NCBI GenBank assembly: GCA_017479385.1
Contig: JAFVCE010000006.1
Span: 1-64,000, forward strand
Direction: 5' to 3'
DNA: 64,000 bases
Source of the DNA: Bacteroidales bacterium
GTDB taxonomy: Bacteria > Bacteroidota > Bacteroidia > Bacteroidales > P3
The translations under genes were made by a program, and so were the position numbers. The notes under the pieces were generated by a model. That model was not told the origin of the DNA and searched no databases. It worked only from the letters and a program-made list of their open reading frames with translations. This document shows, in pieces, positions 37,301 to 42,175 of the stretch (its first letter is position 1; every line of letters begins with the position of its first letter).

Positions 37301-37366
37301 TTGGGCACGCAGCGGGAGGGCCGCCATAGCAAAAATCAAGCCAAAAACTACAAATACCTTTTTCAT
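25394..37366 (-). CDS. Giant T9SS-secreted multidomain surface protein (3990 aa)
   Basis: This single frame gives 3990 residues from ATG 37366 (an ATG four codons upstream is possible). A signal peptide (VFVVFGLIFAMAALPLRAQ) is followed by a jelly-roll-like domain (about 25-200), beta-sandwich regions, a right-handed beta-helix (about 730-1105), a lamin-tail-like domain (about 1300-1490), a second beta-helix (about 2050-2470), several CARDB-like modules starting with phrases such as DIAIEEIITPNSP and DVGVVAITYPTEP, a GEVED-like domain (VFVDWDRDGEFNF, about 2970-3165), another jelly-roll (about 3255-3455) and a type A T9SS sorting domain (YPNPFRKETRIEF ... GVYYYAISYGGE, last 80 residues). Probably an adhesin or glycan-binding surface protein. 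Domain limits are estimates by eye. Confidence 0.92.
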   Translation of the reverse strand: MKKVFVVFGLIFAMAALPLRAQIYQMYSEDFEDATNRHYTLSTGSTYSMDGELHTDGAQSIKLVQRTGATVELITDTIDFSQNMALTYIVLEFDHICNLSLRANLEDRNRVATVYMKRPDQTNWTILNYQYYQGSVLSGGTYSFSCDSYGDWKSSEMVNDYWRHERFEINTVLNSVSQANRKLQFKFVVNKRLEGTADGTGWWIDAISVKASQDPIKAPVINMLSFPDAGIYPNSRGAKVLAKLESSVASPLNPDSLYVSYSVGTNPTHEDTVRLDSVAGSQGLYSAVIPFHGYDTLMRFHLVARDASRNENMATYPASETGRVEFRYARGKANKSYVGDENNRLDLSAIGSSITYPFPFYGDNRSEFVYSKAFMQEHGFGPGSLTSLTFKLSDVLAQDQTRYNFTVRMKNKPATYTNINSDRMYTADASDVYSGDWFCPAGAQYSEKTIQFTDTFAYAGEDLVVQMLYNDEVGSNYSAPIGVVTIPITPDKVTIYYLGKQAGQFDDPYTSTGFLQATSLDEWKPFFGFESQANLPLYCDAGIDSIVYPNFDVATTTAPDEQIVVRLRNFGVRTLTKARIAFDVDGTGTQYYDWTGSLDANETELVTITNTLHTEEGFHSLIAWTEDTIECGSSRIRDYEPYNDTATTDFISCAGPMSGEITIGYPNADYDNIEHFLFVLARCGVDSILNVYLAPGEYTSFAMPYVNGLSPENYVNFRAKEGGVTFYNSYGDEYLVDLSKARHVYFTGIDFATREEVPTITVDGHVYASEPLKGLLYFEPTATDCHFVTCQFTDNQAAQMATLVNTGGADSIVFDSCTFTRGQVQLWLAGEATDMRALHNQVTNCLFDNPAFAALTVTAQTSPIISHNVIADAQTNDRYLLSLQYCDGGPVVESNSIFITRGAGALAASDIEGTEDHPGVIANNMIEIKDDGSAISQMTPLNILNTNWIDVVYNSVKLSAPTRVNVPAAVIGATGSELANTRVLNNMFVVFDPNNFALSFAPLNATTVTFGHNIYFASGNTLCRYNDINNCATLSQWQSRVPSDTASFVFKPDFLNAYNADLRTYNRAIKGVGLPVASVTTDMFGTPRNPDTSCIGAFEFTTLQYDFVISSLYEPLTNYCAVPDQVEFIPSLRNIGVYVYDPDTSGADIKVYFKLNNGPTKTALVDATVGAEDSIAFSTGIMLYLPPAGQLDSVHHIKVWVESSLDPNHTNDTSEFTIVSRYHASAPTGYVTSVNYGDSIQLTANRGILQWPRHVYNIGDKANSEVYWFASPDDEEPIAVGSTYQTPPLRDATTYYVEQRRAIPLMRITQVQIRKANVVGLPATVPAYYSSNTQTAVMLTNVGSAPANMYGDQLKTFSATETYNNKEFNFPNITVEPGQSIVVQWAKTSRNDHPSALIAGDANEVPQMPIKTDVAFLYYHDGLIDDVVPLNNITSNSRWANLNVPNHIWAGAGIAMPATAPAGVIRTSWPDPNATPANSARHWIMASNDHRLTPGVSDTNLFLYSENGCRGDLGEIQVDVINVPLADIELYDLDINSGCGLGEEPITVKINNYGLEHSDSVFVHYSTGNESYVDTIADGIAVHDEHIHTFSHLLNMKRDDDTTFNITVWVDSVRGDLVRHNDILNISVESRFTLPAPEVEQNVIADYAQHLTLSLPENETSMPIWYNKRMDRLSTGFSFTSDYLYIDDTFFVSQQNLQLYKGQIGDSIQVTANREPRYPNPWQSYNLQSKGQYIITAKELYDMGLQPGLISSISYYLDEIRSNKINTFKQFAISLGTTTDTVFSSTTDWKQVEDYYIDSNYSVTTYDGNTDGLPNSHGWITYEFSEPFEWDGESSIVIQDWHICESRNTSGVSMAYISSPVSRSLYATSTSGTNSIYASAAAGTLSTYRPSMRFVMKAYSCESEPSRIDVTLTGVPDIDAMVSWTTETRPIEISSCSNSTLDVNVRNLGRQSITGYELHYSVDGGEYETNTVTGINLASSEIATVPLISTPLLPGRHSVRAYLVVEGDTINTNDTIEATLNVSFCSGSYTIGVNEQFATFNQAIDTLNLVGISGPVNFNVMPGTYHEHIVIDNISGNATNAISFTALGEVLVSQTTTPDENYILYINNSNKITFTGITFRSIAQGNTKENLSYVNSVVIENSDSVTLNECNIKVGKGDLNSAGDFAPRSTASAVVLRSNVVDFTLENSTVDSGYFAITTADSAIGIRNIVITNNQITNFLKAGLVLNDVYNLTIAGNSVSSSSRASGRPLTGITLTSIAGKVDVNTTHVYLDDSWQSTKIGLRLSQISGTMQEPVSIINNMVGITTRGTGSKPTAAAMYVDSTSYVNIYYNTFNINGMGQSLPTTHALFVGKNSSQVKVMNNILSNYAQGYAYDVEKDTSISTSNYNAFYSTAEEESNKLVYYGKAVPTETLLATLQERHGTEALSVVERPYYAGDDDLHLTVTNMTGRALYNSEVPRDIDGSIRPTLRKPSVGAHEMLPATHDISIVEITNPQWPKTVTNPIDIEGDTITVNVSFYNNGSATERNVVWSAEVVGTDIFSSPQVIANFLPQTFVEGSVQLICPVGVLDTQYVRVSIMTSGDEVPENNTRDVRFYLAPAFNITTIGTIVPEVYRNCYRDSNPVKMVVTNVGYRDIPAGTTTTIGYQTKMHTVGVEVPNIPAVATESYRFSSMFSIGDTDTITLVHTANLYPTGLVGPNARAIQVGVRTWMTYVGDKHPENDTSAYTTVTSDYKPTKPEGKDTSFYYGTWGKVRAVQIENLGVRWYYAPDTTTKPFYQNPVVTSSWLWSNTPQYFSDSTYYLQCTNTTTRCVSDFGSVNVQVKPRVEKDIAIEEIITPNSPHVYTENDTVRVRIANYGTTAQSNIPITYVLMNRNGTNANNPYQKVKETYTGTIAPGDTAIYVFKELANLAAAVSSTPSRETWFSINAYTELPGDMVRRNDTVRTYKQFNTYPEDKYCTPSMTEPSEMNITRISFGSLDLNLPPLYRTYTDRTAKYSATGNYVIPPIHVTRGMTDSIIVGVASNITPSNVRTQVKIAVFVDWDRDGEFNFEIDTNNNYVPGRYSDVAAWGKATSIRRNFASTITVPDHASYGLTRMRVVMVTDTSVTISPCYYKRTIRNTAIGIDTTITSYTNNAHIIDLMVFVDDDKTQPGVDVAVNRMVSPYSSMITDSIISPKISISNNGALPLDSVRFECNYVYADTNVADTTIYYTWTGSLRPGGSTTCTLPQHEFPTGLTTLTINALANGDADTTNNVMWHEFYRSPILVLAYDDNFDDENLWYAPRGHSRFDTNFWQLGTPHKARIDSAYSAPNAWSTMLTTTITTGYWGSRSYLYSPVFDISQVRADSIFFKLRRNMSEGSRMYMEFWNFDGYWSKVDADSLEHWYNNIPDPLDAAPQYYFDGTNADYEQCYFSTSSTGLSGDFPEFSQFRMVYETDEGNSQVTNYLDGVAFDDFAIGHARRPVDVGVVAITYPTEPKYGQIIRPEVIVHNYGNDTIRSFSLAYKPFGTNLSKMGTYTGILPPDGEDLFKFDASFIVTSQFPDTFAICAYTNVNTDIYWENDSVCSYFILAPLEHDLQMEEFVEPNSRTIAGDSVDVTIRMYNFGLDSIYLTDVVYEFNGQPPVRETVNLMTLLGRPLRYQEYFNYTFRHKVRTSLGIMSIKAYSAYSMDDYPFNDTIETSFSGVTSINDLKAQSIVLDTMRSDGFTVSLIVENDGARGANDFEVGLFFGDDTANAVIERYVNDVPIPALGTGYHMFNRVFTNREDMRNITAFVHVDGDNNPKNDTTTAIVPQYMDVAVNKVIVVENRSENDSVYIEFENRGTMVISGRRLSLSATVNGVTLHRDLEVEYMIPRRKYSILFDQTVPKDWTRSYEGTGSVVMAGDGNSANNQTTVVEVVNYKDGIPEVETNGFVLEQNYPNPFRKETRIEFAIPNAGEVTFMVLDALGHIVQQSTDNYPEGRHVIDLDMSQYASGVYYYAISYGGERQMRKMILY

Positions 37367-37457
37367 CGGGTGTATCATACTATGTGTCTTATTTTCAATT
37401 GTTTATCATTCGTTAAAAGGTATCCGCGACCCATCTGTCGGGACACAAAAAGCGATA

Positions 37458-37488
37458 CAAATTTACGATTATTTTTTCAATTCGCAAA
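37458..37488 (-). promoter_or_regulatory. Promoter of the giant surface-protein gene
   Basis: On the minus strand, TTTG (37488-37485), a 19-base spacer and TAAATTTG (37465-37458): a full -33/-7 match. The leader to ATG 37366 is about 85 bases. Confidence 0.8.
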
Positions 37489-37897
37489 GTTTTTTTTATT
37501 TTTATATATATTTAACATCTTCGCCTGTCGTTTTTCGAGTACCTTTCGGCTTTTTTATGGGTCGGCAAGTGGCCTTTTTTCGGGCTCCATTTTTGGCCGA
37601 GCTCACACCTTTTCGGGTACTTTTTTCTACGAAAAAAGACGCGCAAAAGGAGCGAACCGGCCACTTTTTAACATTTTTTCTGCCAATCGCATTCGCCTGC
37701 CGGTTGGGTTGGCAGAGGGTGCTGCAGGTGAGACTCTGGAGGGTAATTAGCGAGGGTGAAGGGTGAGAGTAACGAGTGGGTCGGGAGCAAAAAAACGATG
37801 GAAACAAGAGGTGATGGAGAGCAGATTTTGAGGCTCGAAAAAGGGGCCGGCATGGGGTTGTCGTCGGGGCGAAATTTTAACATTTCGGGGGCTTACT

Positions 37898-37963
37898 CGA
37901 CCTTAGGGCGATGTTAATACGACCTCAACACGACCCTAACCCCTCTACAATACTGATTTTCAG
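37898..37963 (-). repeat. 11-bp-phased intergenic element, copy D
   Basis: Read on the minus strand: cap CTGAAAATCAG (37963-37953), TATTGTAGAGG, GGTTAGGGTCG, TGTTGAGGTCG, TATTAACATCG, CCCTAAGGTCG (to 37898). Five units plus cap, all in strict 11-bp register. It lies 3' of the rlmB-like gene, in its direction, and before the giant-gene promoter. Confidence 0.92.
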
Positions 37964-38178
37964 TGACTTACATAAAATAACCTAACGTGTTGATTTTCAA
38001 ATACTTACGAGAAATCTGTCGCGAAATTTTGTGTTTTTTTGTTAAAAAATTTAACATTTTGAGTGGTTCAAATTTTAACATTTTTTTTGCCGCGTGAGGC
38101 ACATTTTGGGGACAGAGAAACCCTGCCAACCGCGGTGGCGTTGGCGCCTGCTCCTACCATGATTTGGGAGGGGCAGAA

Positions 38179-38970
38179 TTAGGGGTTGAGGGTGCGCTGA
38201 CGCAGGGCTTCGTAGAGGAAGACACCGGTGGCCACCGACACGTTGAGCGACTGAACTTGGCCCACAATCGGCAGCCGCGCATGGACGTCGGCCAAGCGCA
38301 GCAATTCGGGTGATATGCCTTTCTCTTCGGCCCCCATAACGAGGAACGTGGGCTTGCAGAAGTCGATTTCGGTGTATGGGCGCGAAGCCTTCTCGGTTGC
38401 TGCAACTATCTGGTAGCCATATTGTTTGGCAAGTAGGATGGTGCTCTTGAGGTTAGCCTCACGACACACGGGCAGGCGCAGCAGCGCGCCCGACGAGGTC
38501 TTGATGGCGTCGTCGTTGAGGGCAGCGCTACCGTGGTCGGGCACCACGATGGCAGACGCGCCGGCACACTCGGCTGTGCGGGCTATGGCTCCCAGGTTGC
38601 GCACGTCGGTCACGTGGTCGAGCACGACCATGATTGGCGTTCCTTCGAGGCCGTCGGCCATTTCGGCAAAGGTGTGGTAGCGTATTGGGGCCACGGTTGC
38701 CACCACGCCTTGGTGGTTGCCGGTAGTGAGTTTTGCCAACTTTTCGGCCGGCACATACTGAACTGGCACAACGCTTTGGCGCAGCTTCGAGCGCAACTCG
38801 CCCACCAGCTGACCGGTGAGGTCTTTTTGCAGCAAGACGCGCTCAATCTGTACCCCGCCGTCGAGGGCTTCAATCACGGGCCTGAGGCCGTAAACTATCT
38901 GAGTTTGAGCAGTTTTGGGACGGTGTTGGTCGCGCTCGGGGCGGTGTATGGGGTTATAAGTTTTTTCCAT
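38179..38970 (-). CDS. rlmB: TrmH-family 23S rRNA 2'-O-methyltransferase (RlmB type)
   Basis: SPOUT methyltransferase of 263 residues with an N-terminal substrate-binding domain ([13 protein letters not shown]) and the three knot motifs: [28 protein letters not shown] and [18 protein letters not shown]. RlmB methylates G2251 of 23S rRNA; exact target assignment within TrmH is inference. Its start lies 17 bases inside the lolD-like gene's end, so the two are co-transcribed. Confidence 0.88.
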   Translation of the reverse strand: MEKTYNPIHRPERDQHRPKTAQTQIVYGLRPVIEALDGGVQIERVLLQKDLTGQLVGELRSKLRQSVVPVQYVPAEKLAKLTTGNHQGVVATVAPIRYHTFAEMADGLEGTPIMVVLDHVTDVRNLGAIARTAECAGASAIVVPDHGSAALNDDAIKTSSGALLRLPVCREANLKSTILLAKQYGYQIVAATEKASRPYTEIDFCKPTFLVMGAEEKGISPELLRLADVHARLPIVGQVQSLNVSVATGVFLYEALRQRTLNP

Positions 38971-39604
38971 CTTTGATAGTTATTTTACGGTCGGCCATGT
39001 CGGCCAACTCGTCGTTGTGGGTAACGATGACGAAGGTTTGGCGGTAACGGTCGCGGAGGGTGAAGAATAGTTCGTGCAACTCGCGAGCGTGGGCCGAGTC
39101 GAGGTTGCCGCTCGGCTCGTCGGCCAACACGACCAAAGGATTGTTAATCAGCGCTCTGGCTACAGCCACACGTTGCTGTTCGCCGCCCGAAAGTTGGGCT
39201 GGTTTGTGGTTGGCGCGGGCCTCGATGTGCAGAAATTGCAGCAACTCCATTGCTCGCTCTTTGGCCACGGCCAGGGGCAGACCTGCAATGAGGGCAGGCA
39301 GGGCTGCGTTTTCGAGAGCCGTAAACTCGGGCAACAGGTTGTGGAACTGGAAGACGAAGCCTATGTGCTGGTTGCGAAAGCGCGCCAAGTCGTTGTCGGA
39401 CAAGCGTGTAACGTCGGTCTCGTCATAGACCACCGAGCCAGAGTCGGGCCTGTCGAGCGTGCCGAGAATTTGCAGCAGCGTGGTCTTGCCGGCACCGCTG
39501 GCACCGACAATGCTCACCACCTCGCCTTGCTCGATGGCGAGGCTAACGTCGCGCAGCACGTGCAGGTTGCCGTAGCTCTTGTTGATGTTGGTGGCCTCTA
39601 TCAT
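38954..39604 (-). CDS. lolD: ABC transporter ATPase, LolD type
   Basis: The 216-residue ATPase has Walker [10 protein letters not shown], signature [15 protein letters not shown], Walker [13 protein letters not shown] and VTHNDELA. These are typical of LolD/MacB-type ATPases; LolCDE extracts lipoproteins from the inner membrane. No permease gene is nearby, as is usual for lolD in Bacteroidota. It overlaps the methyltransferase gene downstream by 17 bases. Confidence 0.88.
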   Translation of the reverse strand: MIEATNINKSYGNLHVLRDVSLAIEQGEVVSIVGASGAGKTTLLQILGTLDRPDSGSVVYDETDVTRLSDNDLARFRNQHIGFVFQFHNLLPEFTALENAALPALIAGLPLAVAKERAMELLQFLHIEARANHKPAQLSGGEQQRVAVARALINNPLVVLADEPSGNLDSAHARELHELFFTLRDRYRQTFVIVTHNDELADMADRKITIKDGKNL

Positions 39605-39682
39605 TGTTGTTCTGTCAAAAAAAAATGGGGCTGATATTTTTTCATTGATAAAACCTAAAATCAGTCCCTTGTGGGTAAAATA

Positions 39683-40927
39683 TCATTGCTCTTGGCCAGC
39701 GAGGAAGGCACGTTCTACCTTGTTCTCGCCATAGGCGTAGGGCATATACTCGTAGCTTGGTATTGGCTTGGTTATAAAGAAGTTGGCACTTTTACCAACA
39801 GCGATAGTACCCACCTCGCGACTCACACCCATGGCGTAGGCACTGTTGAGGGTTACGGCATTGATGGCTTCTTCGGGTAGCATACGGTAGTTTACGCAGG
39901 CCATGCTGAGAATGAGCTGCATATTGGGCGAGGGCGACGAGCCGGGGTTGCAGTCGCTGGCCATGGCCACACCGAGGCCTGCATCAATCATCTTGCGCAC
40001 GGGCGCGTGTACCATATTAAGGAAGAAAGCGGCTCCCGGCAACACGGTGGGCATGGTTTCGGAACCGAGCAAGGCTTCGATTTCGGCATCGCCCGTATAT
40101 TCCAGGTGGTCGCACGACAGCGCGTTGTGGCGCACAGCGCACTGTATGCCACCGCTGTAGGCCAGCTCGTTGGCGTGGATTTTTGGGCGGAGGCCATATT
40201 TGGCGCCCGCTTCGAGCATACGGTCGGTCTCTTCGACGGTGAAGAAACCCTGGTCGCAGAACACGTCGATGAAATCGGCCAGACCTTCGGCAGCGGCTTG
40301 GGGTATCATCTTGTCTATGACCATGTCTACAAACTCGTTTTGGCGGCCGCGATACTCCATCGGAACGCCGTGGGCACCGAGGAGCGTGCTTTTGATAACG
40401 AGGGGCGATGTCTCTTTGAGGCGGCGAATAACGCGCAACATCTTCATTTCGGCCTCGACCGTCATGCCGTATCCACTCTTTATTTCGACGGCTCCACTGC
40501 CGAGGGCTATCATCTGCTCGAGGCGCTGCCGGGCGTCGTCGTAGAGTTCCTGCTCCGAAGCTTCTTGCACACGTTTGGCGCTGTTCAGTATGCCGCCGCC
40601 ACGACGGGCTATCTCCTCGTAAGAGAGGCCGCGGATTTTGTCGCAATACTCAATTTCGCGACTGCCAGCGTAGACCAGATGGGTGTGCGAGTCGCAGAAC
40701 GAGGGGAAGACCATGCGGCCAGTAGCGTCAACTTCGCGGTCGGGGTAGATGGGGGCGGCGCCGAGTTCCTGCATTGGCCCGAAAGCCTTGATTTTGCCGT
40801 CCTCGACAGCGAGATATGCGTTCTTGATGGTCTCCAATTGAGCCATCTCTTTTCCCATTGCGCGCAATTTTGGTTGGCCTGTTTCGACCTGCACCAATTC
40901 CTTTATGTTTTTTATTAGAGTGAGCAT
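39683..40927 (-). CDS. hutI: Imidazolonepropionase
   Basis: HutI opens the imidazolone ring in histidine breakdown. The 414-residue amidohydrolase has the metal motif FCDSHTHLVYAG, KSGYGMTVEAEMKML, the His of LGAHGVP, CDQGFFTVEET, KIHANELAYSGG and MASDCNPGSSP. Length and motifs are full. No other hut gene is in the window, so the pathway genes must be elsewhere or absent. It is monocistronic with its own promoter. Confidence 0.94.
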   Translation of the reverse strand: MLTLIKNIKELVQVETGQPKLRAMGKEMAQLETIKNAYLAVEDGKIKAFGPMQELGAAPIYPDREVDATGRMVFPSFCDSHTHLVYAGSREIEYCDKIRGLSYEEIARRGGGILNSAKRVQEASEQELYDDARQRLEQMIALGSGAVEIKSGYGMTVEAEMKMLRVIRRLKETSPLVIKSTLLGAHGVPMEYRGRQNEFVDMVIDKMIPQAAAEGLADFIDVFCDQGFFTVEETDRMLEAGAKYGLRPKIHANELAYSGGIQCAVRHNALSCDHLEYTGDAEIEALLGSETMPTVLPGAAFFLNMVHAPVRKMIDAGLGVAMASDCNPGSSPSPNMQLILSMACVNYRMLPEEAINAVTLNSAYAMGVSREVGTIAVGKSANFFITKPIPSYEYMPYAYGENKVERAFLAGQEQ

Positions 40928-40959
40928 AGTTATGAGCCGTTTGGCAACGAAATTTTCTG

Positions 40960-40990
40960 CAAAGATACGACTTTTATTTCACATGACAAA
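40960..40990 (-). promoter_or_regulatory. Promoter of hutI
   Basis: On the minus strand, TTTG (40990-40987), a 19-base spacer and TATCTTTG (40967-40960), 32 bases before the hutI ATG. Confidence 0.75.
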
Positions 40991-41018
40991 AAAAAGTTGC
41001 TTCTGTTGGCCAAAAAGT

Positions 41019-42044
41019 TCAAAACAGTTCTTGCTGGTTGCCAGAAGTCTTTATTTTCCCGAGGTGCTGGTAGGCTAACGGGGTAGCCTCGCGGCCGCGG
41101 GGGGTGCGCATAAGGTAGCCTTCCTGAATGAGGTAGGGCTCGTAAACCTCTTCTACGGTGCCGGCCTCTTCGCCCACGGCAGTGGCCACGGTGTTGAGCC
41201 CCACGGGGCCGCCGCGGAACTTCTCGATAATGGTCGAGAGGATACGTAGGTCCATCTCATCCAAGCCGTTACGGTCTACATTGAGGGCTTGCAAGGCCAT
41301 TCGGGCAATGTCGAGCGTGATGGTTCCGTTGCCTTTAACTTGGGCAAAATCGCGCACGCGACGCAGCAGCAGGTTGGCAATTCGGGGGGTACCACGGCTG
41401 CGACGAGCAATTTCGAGGGCGCTCTCGCTGGTTATTTTAACTCCGAGGAGGGTGGCCGAGCGGTTGACGATGCGCGTCAGGGTATCGGCATCGTAATACT
41501 GCAGGCGGCAGTTTATGCCGAACCTTGCACGGAGTGGGGCGGTGAGCATACCGCTGCGCGTGGTGGCACCGATGAGGGTGAAGGGTTTGAGGTTGAGCTG
41601 CACCGAGCGTGCTGCCGGCCCCGACTCTATCATTATATCTATACGATAATCCTCCATAGCGCTGTATAGGTACTCCTCCACAACGGGCGAAAGGCGGTGA
41701 ATTTCGTCGATAAAAAGCACGTCGTTGGCACCGAGCGAGGTGAGCAGTCCGGCCAGGTCGCCCGGCTTGTCGAGCACTGGTCCCGAGGTCATCTTCATAC
41801 TAACACCCAACTCGTTGGCAATGATGTTGCTCAGCGTGGTTTTGCCCAAGCCCGGAGGGCCAAAAAGCAACACGTGGTCGAGGGGCTCTTGACGCTCCTT
41901 GGCGGCCGATACAAAGACCTTGAGGTTATCCACCACCTGCTGCTGACCAGCAAAGCTGGCAAAACCCTGCGGACGCAAGGCGCGCTCCACTTCGCGCTCG
42001 CGGGCGTTCTGGCTTCGGCCGGTGGCATCGAGATTGTCGTTCAT
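41019..42044 (-). CDS. ruvB: Holliday junction branch-migration ATPase RuvB
   Basis: RuvB hexamers drive branch migration with RuvA. The 341 residues show [18 protein letters not shown] (Walker A), [11 protein letters not shown] (Walker B), [19 protein letters not shown] (sensor 1/arginine region) and the C-terminal winged helix ([22 protein letters not shown] ... [11 protein letters not shown]). It is divergent from the addA-like gene, so two recombination genes share one 131-base control region. Confidence 0.97.
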   Translation of the reverse strand: MNDNLDATGRSQNAREREVERALRPQGFASFAGQQQVVDNLKVFVSAAKERQEPLDHVLLFGPPGLGKTTLSNIIANELGVSMKMTSGPVLDKPGDLAGLLTSLGANDVLFIDEIHRLSPVVEEYLYSAMEDYRIDIMIESGPAARSVQLNLKPFTLIGATTRSGMLTAPLRARFGINCRLQYYDADTLTRIVNRSATLLGVKITSESALEIARRSRGTPRIANLLLRRVRDFAQVKGNGTITLDIARMALQALNVDRNGLDEMDLRILSTIIEKFRGGPVGLNTVATAVGEEAGTVEEVYEPYLIQEGYLMRTPRGREATPLAYQHLGKIKTSGNQQELF

Positions 42045-42081
42045 GTCCTTCGCGTTAGTTTTTTTTCCTGTTTTGGATTTG

Positions 42082-42089
42082 CAAAATTA
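42082..42089 (-). promoter_or_regulatory. -7 box of ruvB
   Basis: TAATTTTG on the minus strand, 37 bases before the ruvB ATG. No TTTG at the usual -33 position. Confidence 0.55.
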
Positions 42090-42139
42090 CACATTTTTTT
42101 CGTATTTCGAGCGCGTTTCGTGCTTTTGTGGATATTTTT

Positions 42140-42171
42140 TTTGGCAGATAGCGATTTTTTTCGTAATTTTG
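42140..42171 (+). promoter_or_regulatory. Promoter of the AddA-like gene
   Basis: TTTG (42140-42143), a 20-base spacer and TAATTTTG (42164-42171). ATG 42176 follows after only 4 bases, so the transcript is probably leaderless. Confidence 0.75.
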
Positions 42172-42175
42172 CAGC

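Larger units (their letters stand above)
37379..38178. other. 800-base non-coding region between rlmB-like gene and the giant gene
   Basis: It holds the giant-gene promoter (37458-37488), repeat copy D (37898-37963), a low-complexity stretch at about 37530-37690 with an inverted pair AAGTGGCC (37566-37573)/GGCCACTT and a small hairpin CTTTTTTC-tac-GAAAAAAG, and four copies of an AT motif TTTAACATTT (37666, 37875, 38049, 38073). The short frames here have no family resemblance; no gene is called. Confidence 0.6.
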
